Shown: positions 1 through 7,162 of the stretch, one piece after another
How the letters are laid out: every line of letters starts with the position of its first letter
How positions within the stretch are numbered: the first letter of the stretch is position 1
Origin: an uncultured Prevotella sp.
Lineage (GTDB): Bacteria > Bacteroidota > Bacteroidia > Bacteroidales > Bacteroidaceae
Reading direction: 5' to 3'
NCBI GenBank assembly: GCA_900541335.1
Contig: UQJC01000043.1
Span: 1-17,582, forward strand
Length of the DNA stretch: 17,582 nt
The notes under the pieces: generated by a model
Told to the model about the DNA's origin: nothing
What the model saw: only the letters and a program-made list of their open reading frames with translations
The model's database searches: none
Translations under genes and position numbers: made by a program

Positions 1-2
1 TA

Positions 3-602
3 CTGACTATAGCTCACCATAAGATGATCCTTGATTTCATCCAAGAGAATTTTACGTTTCGTAATCTCGGTATCTATATTAGTTTGACTACCGGGCTACG
101 TATCGGTGAAATCTGTGGATTAAGATGGTCGGATATAGATATTTGCAACGGAACTATCACCGTAAGACGTACGATAGAACGCATCTATATGGTTGAAGAC
201 GATTGCAAGCATACCGAATTGGTGATCAATACACCCAAAACCAAAAATTCTTGCAGGGAGATTCCGATGAATAAAGAGTTATTGGCTATGGTTAAGCCTC
301 TCAAGAAAGTCGTAAACAACGAGTTCTATGTACTGACAAATGAAGAGAAGCCAACAGAGCCTAGAACTTACCGTAATTATTATCATCGCTTGATGAAGCG
401 TTTGAACATCCCTCGTTTAAAGTACCATGGACTGAGACACAGCTTTGCGACCCGTTGTATTGAAAGTAACTGCGATTACAAAACAGTCAGCGTATTACTC
501 GGCCATGCCAATATAACGACAACTCTGAATCTGTACGTACATCCTAATATGGAGCAGAAGAAACGCTGCATTACCAAAATGCTTAAATCCCTTAGAAAAT
601 AA
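3..602 (+). CDS. Tyrosine recombinase/integrase, C-terminal catalytic part (5' truncated by window)
   Basis: This is the catalytic domain of a phage-type site-specific tyrosine recombinase, the kind that integrates and excises conjugative transposons, prophages or genomic islands. The frame is already open at base 3, so the N-terminal DNA-binding domain lies outside the window. Counting from the Met at 24, the family residues are all present: Arg26 in TGLRIGEICGLRW, a Lys in the beta-hairpin TPKTKNS (72 or 74), His135-x-x-Arg138 in HGLRHSF, His161 in LLGHANITTT, and the nucleophile Tyr171 in LNLYVHP. The catalytic core therefore looks functional. The gene sits directly next to a conserved housekeeping block, which fits the end of an integrated element, but no attachment site can be defined here because the other end is not visible. 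Confidence 0.9.
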   Translation: MTIAHHKMILDFIQENFTFRNLGIYISLTTGLRIGEICGLRWSDIDICNGTITVRRTIERIYMVEDDCKHTELVINTPKTKNSCREIPMNKELLAMVKPLKKVVNNEFYVLTNEEKPTEPRTYRNYYHRLMKRLNIPRLKYHGLRHSFATRCIESNCDYKTVSVLLGHANITTTLNLYVHPNMEQKKRCITKMLKSLRK

Positions 603-850
603 TCTATTTGACGGTGAATGTTTATGACTGATTATGGGAACTGATAAGCAGGTGTTGAAAATTAGTTATACTTAAAAATGCGTGTTTTGTGCAAGCAATT
701 TGACAGGGTGATTCAATTCCGCCAACGGGAATAGGTCGTAACGAAGGAGCGAAGGGTTTATAGCAAATCTGACCCTATGAGGAAGGCTACCTTCCTACGA
801 CCGAACACGCCTTTTATAAATTACAAGCACGAATACACCGTTCTTTTTCG
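603..850. other. Intergenic junction between recombinase and housekeeping block
   Basis: About 250 bases without a convincing gene. An open frame starting with ATG at 777 is only an upstream extension of the DUF1599 gene; homology begins at 882 and a promoter lies between. The stretch holds nested inverted repeats (734-802, listed separately). If the recombinase belongs to an integrated element, its attachment site could lie here, but no direct repeat or tRNA end is visible. Confidence 0.4.
734..802. repeat. Nested inverted repeats upstream of the DUF1599 gene
   Basis: Outer arms GGTCGTA (734-740) and TACGACC (796-802) are exact reverse complements. Inside lie AGGGT (753-757) pairing with ACCCT (772-776), and a perfect 7-bp hairpin AGGAAGG-CTA-CCTTCCT (780-796). 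There is no T-tract after the hairpin, so it is not a typical intrinsic terminator. It could be a recombination or attachment-related site or a remnant repeat. Confidence 0.55.
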
Positions 851-858
851 TACTTTTG
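851..858 (+). promoter_or_regulatory. Bacteroidota -7 promoter element for the DUF1599 operon
   Basis: TACTTTTG matches the Bacteroidota primary sigma factor consensus TAnnTTTG. Transcription would start about 6-8 bases downstream, leaving a leader of roughly 15-20 nt before the ATG at 882. No clear TTTG -33 box is visible upstream. The position supports 882 rather than 777 as the gene start. Confidence 0.6.
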
Positions 859-881
859 CACCGTTTAAATGCAAAAGACCT

Positions 882-1439
882 ATGGCACACCTCAATACCC
901 AAGAAGAATTCAAGCAAGTGATGCAAACCTGCCGCAAGCTGTTCGAAAAGAAATTGCATGACTACGGTTCGGCTTGGCGCGTGATGCGCCCGGAAACCAT
1001 GACGGACCAGCTTTTTATCAAAGCGGCACGTATTCGCTCGCTGCAAATGAAAGGCTGTGCCAAAGTGGACGAAGGCATCGTGCCTGAGTTTATCGGCATT
1101 GTCAATTACAGCATCATTGCGCTCATTCAGTTGAAACAGGGCGTGGCTAACCACGACGACCTGACTGCAGACGAAGCCCTTCGACTCTACGACGAACAGG
1201 CTGAGGCTGCACTCGCACTCATGCTCAAGAAAAATCATGACTACAACGAGGCTTGGCGCGATATGCGTGTCAGTTCCTACGCGGACCTCATCTTCATGAA
1301 GCTCTTCCGTACCAAACAAATCGAAGAGCTAAGGGGCGAAACGCTCGTTAGCGAAGGAGTAGCGGCCAACTACCAAGACATGATGAACTACGCCGTATTC
1401 GGCCTTATCAAACTGACCCTTGAAAACGAAGCTGAGTAA
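882..1439 (+). CDS. DUF1599 protein with two tandem copies of the domain
   Basis: A 185-residue soluble protein made of two copies of the DUF1599 (nucleotide modification-associated, all-alpha) domain. Copy 1 (about 17-85) carries KKLHDYGSAWRVMRP and copy 2 (about 113-178) carries KKNHDYNEAWRDMRV; the shared pattern K-x-H-D-Y-x-x-A-W-R shows an internal duplication. The acidic and DY residues recall MazG-like NTP pyrophosphohydrolases, so a nucleotide-binding or hydrolysing role is plausible but not demonstrated. The start at 882 is chosen because homology begins with MAHLNTQEEF and a promoter lies just upstream. The gene ends inside the start region of the DoxX-like gene (20-base overlap), so the two are probably translationally coupled. 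In Bacteroides, as I recall, this gene also precedes the DoxX-like gene and tpiA. Confidence 0.88.
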   Translation: MAHLNTQEEFKQVMQTCRKLFEKKLHDYGSAWRVMRPETMTDQLFIKAARIRSLQMKGCAKVDEGIVPEFIGIVNYSIIALIQLKQGVANHDDLTADEALRLYDEQAEAALALMLKKNHDYNEAWRDMRVSSYADLIFMKLFRTKQIEELRGETLVSEGVAANYQDMMNYAVFGLIKLTLENEAE

Positions 1440-3354
1440 ATACGTTCACCGATTTCTGACAGGGCTTGCAAGTCTGTTAGTTAGCGGGGTATTCCTCTTC
1501 TCGGGATTTGTCAAGGTGGCAGACCCCATGGGGATGGTGCATAAGCTTTATGCCTATGCCGTCGCGCTGGAACTTCCCCTGGCCGACGACTCACTTTGGC
1601 TCAAACTGGGAGCGGCTTCGTTAGGCATTGCGGAATTGGTATTGGGCATTTACCTCTTGGTACAAATGCACCCGCGCTTCACGAAGATGGCTCTCCTGCT
1701 CTTTATGTCGGTCTTCACGGCACTCACGGCGTGGATTTACGTAGCAAGTCCGGTTGCTGACTGTGGTTGTTTTGGCGAAGCGGTGATACTGACGAATGGG
1801 GAGACGCTGGTCAAGAATATCATTCTCCTGGCTGCCATCATTTACCTCATCTACTCTCCGACCCGTCCGCGCAGGTTGATTTCGCAACGTAATGCCTGGT
1901 TGGTTTCAATCTATACATGGATTTACTCCATCGCTTTGACGCTTTATTCCTTCCACTACCTGCCTATCATCGAGTTTACTCCTTACAAGGTGGGAGCGGA
2001 CATCCGAGCTGCCTTTGAAGGAAAAGCTGGAGAAGGAGAAGTTGAAAAACTGGTCAACTTCTACTTGTCTGACCCTCAAACAGGTGAAGACCGCACGTTT
2101 GAATTTTTGGCAGATACGGGATACACCTTTCTGCTGACTGTTCCCCACACGCAAACGGCTGACGACGGCTGTTGTGACCGCATCAACGACCTTCACGACT
2201 ATTGTACCGAACACCGGTTGCCCTTCTACATGGCTACGGCTTCTGACAGTGCCGGCATCTCGGACTGGGGCGACCGAACCGGAGCAGCTTATCCGGTGGT
2301 CTATGCTGAAAATACGGAGCTCAAGGCCATGGTACGCTCGAACCCGGGACTCTTACTGCTTCACAACGGCAAAGTGGCGGGCAAATGGAGCAACAACGAC
2401 TTGCCCGAACTTGACACACCGGGAGCACGCATTGAGGACTGGATGCCCCATCACCACACTTCGCCCCTCGGGCGACTGTTGCTGTGGTTTGTAGTGCCAC
2501 TGCTCTGCTTTATCCTGGCAGACTCCCTCTGGATCGGACACAAATTTTATCGACATCATATTTACATCAAACGTTTTAAACTCAAAAAAATCATGAGAAA
2601 GAAAATCGTAGCAGGTAACTGGAAAATGAACAAGAACCTGCAAGAAGGTGTAGCCCTCGCTAAGGAACTCAACGAAGCACTTACGGCTGATAAGCCCAAC
2701 TGCGACGTAGTAATCTGCACGCCGTTCATCCACTTGGCTTCTGTAGCTAACGTAATCGACAGCAACCTCATCGGTCTCGGTGCTGAAAACTGCGCTGACA
2801 AGGTGAGCGGTGCTTACACGGGTGAAGTTTCTGCTGAAATGGTTAAGAGCACGGGTGCTAACTACGTGATCCTTGGCCACAGCGAACGCCGTGCTTACTA
2901 CCACGAAACTCCCGAGATCCTCAAGGAGAAGGTAAACCTCGCTCTTGAGAACAACCTCGAAGTTATCTTCTGCATCGGCGAAGTGCTCGAAGAGCGCGAA
3001 GCTGGCAAGCAGAACGAAGTAGTTAAGGCTCAGCTCGAAGGTTCACTCTTCGACCTCACTGCTGAACAGTTCGCTCACATCGTACTCGCTTACGAACCCG
3101 TTTGGGCTATCGGTACGGGTAAGACGGCTACGGCTGAACAGGCTGAGGAAATGCACGCATTCATCCGCGCTACTATCGCTGAGAAGTTTGGTGCTGAAGC
3201 TGCTGAAAATGTATCTATCCTCTACGGTGGTAGCTGCAAACCCAGCAACGCTAAGGAAATCTTCTCTAAGGTGAACGTTGACGGTGGCCTCATCGGTGGT
3301 GCTGCACTCAAGGTTGCTGACTTCAAGGGTATCATCGACGCTTGGAAGGCTTAA
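1420..3354 (+). CDS. tpiA: DoxX/MauE-like membrane protein fused in frame to triosephosphate isomerase
   Basis: One open frame of 644 codons covers what are, as I recall, two genes in Bacteroides. Residues 1-391 form a membrane protein. It has TM segments at about 12-32, 62-82, 88-110, 132-148 and 160-178. A CGCFG motif (115-119) is typical of MauE/DoxX-like redox proteins. A thioredoxin-like soluble part (about 190-340) contains GLLLLHNGKVAGKW and a CC pair but no CxxC. A final TM segment lies near 353-370. Residues 392-644 are a complete 253-residue glycolytic triosephosphate isomerase, interconverting DHAP and glyceraldehyde-3-phosphate. Its residues are, by TIM numbering, Asn9/Lys11 (AGNWKMNKN), His96 (GHSERR), Glu168 (AYEPVWAIGTGKT) and the phosphate-binding GGLIGGAALK. 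The start is TTG at 1420, since the upstream in-frame stop is at 1414. Codon use becomes more uniform, as in highly expressed genes, at the TIM part, so TIM may also be made separately from ATG 2593. Confidence 0.85.
   Translation: MKTKLSKYVHRFLTGLASLLVSGVFLFSGFVKVADPMGMVHKLYAYAVALELPLADDSLWLKLGAASLGIAELVLGIYLLVQMHPRFTKMALLLFMSVFTALTAWIYVASPVADCGCFGEAVILTNGETLVKNIILLAAIIYLIYSPTRPRRLISQRNAWLVSIYTWIYSIALTLYSFHYLPIIEFTPYKVGADIRAAFEGKAGEGEVEKLVNFYLSDPQTGEDRTFEFLADTGYTFLLTVPHTQTADDGCCDRINDLHDYCTEHRLPFYMATASDSAGISDWGDRTGAAYPVVYAENTELKAMVRSNPGLLLLHNGKVAGKWSNNDLPELDTPGARIEDWMPHHHTSPLGRLLLWFVVPLLCFILADSLWIGHKFYRHHIYIKRFKLKKIMRKKIVAGNWKMNKNLQEGVALAKELNEALTADKPNCDVVICTPFIHLASVANVIDSNLIGLGAENCADKVSGAYTGEVSAEMVKSTGANYVILGHSERRAYYHETPEILKEKVNLALENNLEVIFCIGEVLEEREAGKQNEVVKAQLEGSLFDLTAEQFAHIVLAYEPVWAIGTGKTATAEQAEEMHAFIRATIAEKFGAEAAENVSILYGGSCKPSNAKEIFSKVNVDGGLIGGAALKVADFKGIIDAWKA
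2593..3354 (+). CDS. tpiA: Triosephosphate isomerase, possible independent internal start
   Basis: This is the TIM domain of the fused frame listed as a stand-alone product. ATG 2593 begins MRKKIVAGNWKMNKN, exactly where free TIM proteins begin, and the 253-residue length equals a normal bacterial enzyme. The preceding bases (about 2543-2592) are A/T-rich, as translation starts in Bacteroidota often are. A free soluble glycolytic enzyme is biologically more expected than one tethered to the membrane. Whether the cell makes the fusion, the free form or both cannot be told from sequence. The gene is followed by two hairpins, the second a good terminator. Confidence 0.7.
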   Translation: MRKKIVAGNWKMNKNLQEGVALAKELNEALTADKPNCDVVICTPFIHLASVANVIDSNLIGLGAENCADKVSGAYTGEVSAEMVKSTGANYVILGHSERRAYYHETPEILKEKVNLALENNLEVIFCIGEVLEEREAGKQNEVVKAQLEGSLFDLTAEQFAHIVLAYEPVWAIGTGKTATAEQAEEMHAFIRATIAEKFGAEAAENVSILYGGSCKPSNAKEIFSKVNVDGGLIGGAALKVADFKGIIDAWKA

Positions 3355-3416
3355 TCAGATACTTAACTGCATACTTCAGAAGCGTATTGTAAAGCTACTG
3401 AATGTCAGTATCTGAT
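3354..3416 (+). repeat. Inverted repeat immediately after tpiA
   Basis: Arms ATCAGATACT (3354-3363) and AGTATCTGAT (3407-3416) are exact reverse complements with 43 bases between. The left arm overlaps the last base of the tpiA stop codon. No T-tract follows. It may protect the 3' end of the mRNA or work with the terminator 20 bases further on. Confidence 0.6.
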
Positions 3417-3435
3417 AAATACCTTTATCACTAAG

Positions 3436-3498
3436 AACATAAGGGCAGAGGGGGGAATGCGCTCACCGAGCGAACTCCTTCTGCACTTATGTTTTTCT
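3436..3498 (+). terminator. Intrinsic terminator of the DUF1599-DoxX-tpiA operon
   Basis: A 17-position stem pairs 3436-3452 with 3477-3493 (one mismatch, one G-U pair), with a small inner CGCT/AGCG stem, and is followed by TTTTT (3492-3496) and a pyrimidine stretch. The remainder of the gap up to 3709 shows purine-rich GTTGAAGAG-like repeats around 3511-3545 and nothing recognisable as a gene or promoter. Confidence 0.8.
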
Positions 3499-3709
3499 CT
3501 CTGACAACCGTTGATTAGAAGTTGAAAAGATTAAGGTTGAAGAGAATCCCAATCAAGCTATCTGAAGTTGGGCATCAATAGGATCAGCGGACTGACGACA
3601 TGAATAGAAGACTTTTCATGTACTCATCCCATCCCCGTAGCTCATCCGTTTTTAGTCTCCGATACGCTTCATCTCCTTCACTCATAAACTCACAATTTGG
3701 TACCGCATC

Positions 3710-4246
3710 ATGAAACTTTCACTCTTACTTCTCGCTCCTTTCCTGTTGGCTAGCTCAGCGCAGGCGCAATCGACGCTCACGGAGAAACTGCGCCAGTCGG
3801 AAGCCGGACAAGGTACGGTGATTCTCAACCATTCGGCTGATATCGAACAGGCGGTTAACAACACGTTACCGTTGCATCCGAAAAAGGTGGAAACGACTTC
3901 GCATAAACCTGCAGAAGTGCCTCATCCTACCGAAAAGCAGGAGAAACGAACACCCCAAAACTATGTAGCACGCACCCGTCACAAAGCCAAGGGATTCCGC
4001 ATCTGTATCTACACGGGCGGCAACTCGAAGGCTGACAAGACGAAAGCGATTCAAATGGGACAAATCTGTAAGAAGAAGTTTCCTGAACTCTCTACCTACA
4101 CGACGTTTCGCTCACCGCGCTGGGTGACGCATGTAGGCGACTTCAGTTCGCGCCACGAAGCACAAAAGTATGTGGACCTCATTCGCCGAGCCCGTTTCAC
4201 TTACGAAGCACGCATTATTTCCAGCGAAGTAAACCTTCCTCATTAA
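3710..4246 (+). CDS. Secreted SPOR-domain protein
   Basis: A 178-residue protein with an N-terminal signal peptide (hydrophobic 3-16, likely cleavage after Ala19 in SAQA-QS) and a C-terminal SPOR domain at about 94-172 (GFRICIYTGGNSKADKTKA and RWVTHVGDFSSRHEA). SPOR domains bind glycan strands of peptidoglycan lacking stem peptides, often at division sites, so it probably acts in the periplasm on or near the septal wall. A polar, proline- and lysine-rich linker (about 55-90) connects the two parts. There is no lipobox Cys. As I recall, Bacteroides carries an equivalent gene at the same place between tpiA and folE. It lies about 100 bases before folE and may be co-transcribed with it. Confidence 0.88.
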   Translation: MKLSLLLLAPFLLASSAQAQSTLTEKLRQSEAGQGTVILNHSADIEQAVNNTLPLHPKKVETTSHKPAEVPHPTEKQEKRTPQNYVARTRHKAKGFRICIYTGGNSKADKTKAIQMGQICKKKFPELSTYTTFRSPRWVTHVGDFSSRHEAQKYVDLIRRARFTYEARIISSEVNLPH

Positions 4247-4348
4247 CCGCCACAGGAATTCATCCTTAAAGCCGCACGGTGCCAACAATGGCTCTGACTG
4301 GGCTGAAAAGGTTTTCCTACTAGTTCAACCCTTCCCTACCCCACAAAC

Positions 4349-4912
4349 ATGGATCGTAACGAAGAACTCCAACACCACTATCACGAAATACTCCGCCTGC
4401 TGGGCGAAGATCCCGAACGCGAAGGTTTACTCAAGACGCCGTTGCGCGTAGCCAAGGCCATGCAGACGCTGACACGCGGTTATGCCATGAACCCCATTGA
4501 GGTGCTTAATTCGGCGAAGTTTGAAGAACCTTACGACAAGATGGTTCTTGTCAAGGACATTCCACTTTACTCCCTCTGTGAACACCACATACTGCCCTTC
4601 TACGGCAAGGCGCACGTGGCTTATATTCCCAACGGATACATCACGGGATTGTCTAAAATAGCCCGTGTGGTCGACATCTTCTCTCACCGCTTGCAGGTAC
4701 AGGAACGCTTGACGATGCAGATTAAGGACTGCATCAACGAGGCCCTTCAACCGCGCGGTGTCATGGTGCTGATTGAGGCACAACACATGTGTATGCAAAT
4801 GCGTGGGGTCGAAAAGGACCACGCTGTGACCTCGACTACTGACTACTGCGGTGACTTCATGCAAGCTGATTTGCGCGAAGAGTTCTTCCGCATGGTTGGC
4901 CATAGAAGGTAA
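4349..4912 (+). CDS. folE: GTP cyclohydrolase I
   Basis: A 187-residue enzyme converting GTP to 7,8-dihydroneopterin triphosphate, the first step of folate or related pterin and queuosine synthesis. Zn ligands are Cys77 and His80 in LCEHHILPFYGKAHVAY and Cys148 in EAQHMCMQMRG; their spacing equals that of the E. coli enzyme (110, 113, 181). The substrate segments GLSKIARVVDIFSHRLQVQERLT (split: GLSKIARV 100-107, FSHRLQVQER 111-120) and STTDYCGDF are present. It is slightly shorter than the E. coli protein because the N-terminal extension is short, as in other Bacteroidota. The start ATG gives the usual N-terminus ahead of the HYHEILRLLGEDPEREGL helix. Confidence 0.95.
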   Translation: MDRNEELQHHYHEILRLLGEDPEREGLLKTPLRVAKAMQTLTRGYAMNPIEVLNSAKFEEPYDKMVLVKDIPLYSLCEHHILPFYGKAHVAYIPNGYITGLSKIARVVDIFSHRLQVQERLTMQIKDCINEALQPRGVMVLIEAQHMCMQMRGVEKDHAVTSTTDYCGDFMQADLREEFFRMVGHRR

Positions 4913-5087
4913 GTTCGACATCTTGCAGAAAAGGAGGTTAGAGCAATGGGAGCTAGAGTTTATCGTGTCACTGGTTGTTGGGCTGTACGGCCGCATGAAC
5001 GAGTCGCAAGATAGCTAAGCAACTTGATCACCTAATAAGCTGATAACCGAATAACCGAATTACCTGATAACCCAATCCCCCACCCCC

Positions 5088-5888
5088 ATGAAGCACTACA
5101 CCGTTTGTATGACCATTGCCGGTTCTGACCCTTCCGGAGGAGCAGGCATCCAAGCAGACCTCAAGACCTTTGCCGCCCTGGGGTGCTACGGACAGGCCGT
5201 CATTTCCGCACTGACTGTTCAAAGTACCCAAGGCGTCAAGGAAAGTCACCCGATTGACTTCCGCCTTATTTATGACCAGGCCGTAGAAGTCATGCAAGAC
5301 TGGATGCCTCATGCCTTAAAAATCGGGATGGTGCCTAACATGCGATGTGCCGATGCCATTAACCGCGTATGCAAAATGTTTCCGATTCCCTTCGTGGTGT
5401 ATGACCCTGTGATGATTTCTTCTTCGGGACATCCACTCATCGAACCGGAGGCTATTCGCTTCATTCGCAAGAATCTCATGCGCAGATGCTCACTCATCAC
5501 GCCCAATCTGCCCGAAGCGCAGGCTTTAACGGAGGACGAAAGCCGAGACCCCGAACGTTTGGCTTCTCGCTTATCAGACCTGATTGACCAGCATTCGGTG
5601 TTGGTCAAAGGGGGACATGCTACAGGAGACACTTCTGTTGATGTGCTTTATCACCAAGGTAAGTTCTACTCTTACGAGGCTCCCCGCATTCATACACGTA
5701 ACTCGCACGGTACAGGCTGCGTACTCTCCTCGGCCATTGCGGCTTATGTGGCAAAGGGGTGTGAACTTCCGCTCGCTGTAGAGAAAGCAAAGGCTTTTCT
5801 CACACAGGCTCTGACTAAAGGAGCAGAATACGAAACGGGAGCTGGAACCGGACCGCTCTATCTGTGGAACGATGGCGACACGAAATAA
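5088..5888 (+). CDS. thiD: Hydroxymethylpyrimidine/phosphomethylpyrimidine kinase
   Basis: A 266-residue ribokinase-fold enzyme that phosphorylates HMP and HMP-phosphate to HMP-diphosphate in thiamine synthesis. It shows the N-terminal substrate motif AGSDPSGGAGIQADLKTF (11-28), DPVMISSSGHPLI, LITPNLPEAQAL, VKGGH (173-177) and the anion-hole and catalytic motif HGTGCVLSSA with Cys211. Length is normal for ThiD. No other thiamine gene and no TPP riboswitch is seen nearby; the 175-base gap from folE holds short direct repeats of ATAACCGA (5042-5058). The start ATG lies after a C-rich stretch without a Shine-Dalgarno sequence. Confidence 0.95.
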   Translation: MKHYTVCMTIAGSDPSGGAGIQADLKTFAALGCYGQAVISALTVQSTQGVKESHPIDFRLIYDQAVEVMQDWMPHALKIGMVPNMRCADAINRVCKMFPIPFVVYDPVMISSSGHPLIEPEAIRFIRKNLMRRCSLITPNLPEAQALTEDESRDPERLASRLSDLIDQHSVLVKGGHATGDTSVDVLYHQGKFYSYEAPRIHTRNSHGTGCVLSSAIAAYVAKGCELPLAVEKAKAFLTQALTKGAEYETGAGTGPLYLWNDGDTK

Positions 5889-6035
5889 GGAGAGGCATGT
5901 ATCTGAATGGTTAAGGGAAGCGGCTAAGGGCTTAGCAAACTAAGACTCCCTGCGCTCAACTTATCTCCACGCTCTCACCCAACTATTCTTTAGCTTCTCA
6001 CTCGATTATACTTCTCAACTCAATATATTGACTCT
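5889..6035. other. thiD-yicC intergenic gap
   Basis: A 147-base gap with a short perfect hairpin GCTAAGGGCTTAGC (5922-5935) and a pyrimidine-rich half before yicC. No clear promoter consensus or terminator T-tract is visible. Confidence 0.3.
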
Positions 6036-6911
6036 ATGATTCTTTCAATGACGGGATACGGCAAAGCCGATATCCTTTATAACGGCAAGAAAATCCATGC
6101 CGAAATCAAGTCGCTCAATAGCAAGAGCCTTGACTTAAATATGCGTATTGCTCCTATCTACCGCGAAAAGGAGATGGATATTCGCAAGCGCATTGCCCAA
6201 GAACTCGAACGTGGTAAGGTGGACTTTACCCTTTGGGTGGAAAAGGACGAAACGTTGGCGGGCGGTACAATCAACCCGGCAGCTGTTAACAATTACTTGA
6301 AGCAAATTCACACCATCAGTCAAGACCTAGGCATAGAAATGCCTACCAACCTGTGGGAAACCTTGCTCCGTCTGCCGGAAGTAACGCAAACGACGCAAGT
6401 TGAGGAACTGACGGACGAAGAATGGGCCATGGCTTCACAGGCTGTGGACAATGCCATTGCGCACTTAACGGACTTCCGTCGTCAAGAAGGCGAAGCCCTC
6501 GGCAAGAAGTTCTTGGAGAAGGTGGACAACATCGAACAGCGTTTGGGTGAAATCGAGGTGTACGAAAGTACACGTGTACAAAAGATTCGCCAACGTCTTG
6601 AAGACCGCTTGCTGGAACTGACGGGAGTTGACTACGACAAGAATCGCCTCGAACAGGAGCTGATTTACTACATTGAGAAATTGGACATCAGCGAAGAGAA
6701 GCAACGCCTTGCCAACCACCTCAACTACTTCCGCGAGACCCTTGCCGGCAAAGCTGGACAAGGCAAGAAGCTGGGCTTCATCGCGCAAGAAATGGGTCGC
6801 GAAATCAATACGACTGGCTCTAAGAGTAACCAAGCTGAAATGCAAAACATCGTGGTGAAAATGAAGGATGAGCTGGAACAGATTAAGGAACAGGTTCTCA
6901 ACGTACTCTAA
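6036..6911 (+). CDS. yicC: YicC-family endoribonuclease
   Basis: A 291-residue YicC protein. E. coli YicC is an RNA-cleaving enzyme that promotes small-RNA turnover, so a role in RNA decay is likely here. The invariant N-terminus MTGYGKA (5-11) starts the YicC-like domain (to about residue 155). The C-terminal DUF1732 part (about 208-291) contains GKKLGFIAQEMGREINTTGSK, with coiled-coil helices around residues 160-200. The location before gmk is common in bacteria and supports the call. The start ATG places the MTGYGKA motif at the usual distance. It probably forms a unit with gmk downstream. Confidence 0.95.
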   Translation: MILSMTGYGKADILYNGKKIHAEIKSLNSKSLDLNMRIAPIYREKEMDIRKRIAQELERGKVDFTLWVEKDETLAGGTINPAAVNNYLKQIHTISQDLGIEMPTNLWETLLRLPEVTQTTQVEELTDEEWAMASQAVDNAIAHLTDFRRQEGEALGKKFLEKVDNIEQRLGEIEVYESTRVQKIRQRLEDRLLELTGVDYDKNRLEQELIYYIEKLDISEEKQRLANHLNYFRETLAGKAGQGKKLGFIAQEMGREINTTGSKSNQAEMQNIVVKMKDELEQIKEQVLNVL

Positions 6912-6927
6912 GGCTTCCACGCGTCTT

Positions 6928-7055
6928 GGGTTAGAGATTAGAGGTTATAAAGTTACTTCTGCTTTGAGGAGGTACGCTATGCTATGGGTCGCGGCATGCC
7001 GCGACCCATAGCAGAAGTAACTTCCCCCACCTCGCCCTAATCTATTAACAAGCCA
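6928..7055. repeat. Dispersed intergenic element, copy A (yicC-gmk)
   Basis: The left end GGGTTAGAGATTAGAGG (6928-6944) and the right part (CACCTC at 7029, then CCTAATCTATTAACAAGCCA) closely match the sequence after proS at 16737-16793. Copy A is longer than copy B by the segment at about 6950-7023, which is itself an inverted-repeat structure. The shared sequence outside coding regions suggests a small repeat family in this genome. Confidence 0.5.
6950..7023. repeat. 74-bp palindromic insertion-like element with a perfect 32-bp palindrome
   Basis: Outer arms AAGTTACTTCTGC (6950-6962) and GCAGAAGTAACTT (7011-7023) are exact reverse complements. Inside, 6981-7012 is a perfect 32-bp palindrome with centre GCGGCATGCCGC and ends GCTATGGG/CCCATAGC. 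The right outer arm shares two bases with the palindrome. No T-tract follows on either strand. It resembles a small MITE or REP-like element nested in the dispersed repeat. It could also act as a strong RNA hairpin between yicC and gmk. Confidence 0.75.
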
Positions 7056-7162
7056 TGCTGCAGCAATGCGATAATTCACAACCACCCCTTTCTTATGCAG
7101 TACAGCCCCAGCGCCATCCACTCCCTTCCCCAAACAATAACCCTATAACCCCGATTGCGCCT

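Noticed and set aside
777..881. Longer N-terminus for the DUF1599 protein
   Set aside because: Sequence before Met 882 is not family-like and contains the inverted repeat and the promoter.
4913..5087. Possible TPP riboswitch before thiD
   Set aside because: No conserved TPP aptamer cores (CUGAGA or ACCUGAUC-like boxes in the right order) were found; only short ATAACCGA repeats.
7055..7162. 36-codon N-terminal extension of guanylate kinase
   Set aside because: Proline-rich and not conserved; the normal N-terminus MKVIIFSAPSG begins at 7163.
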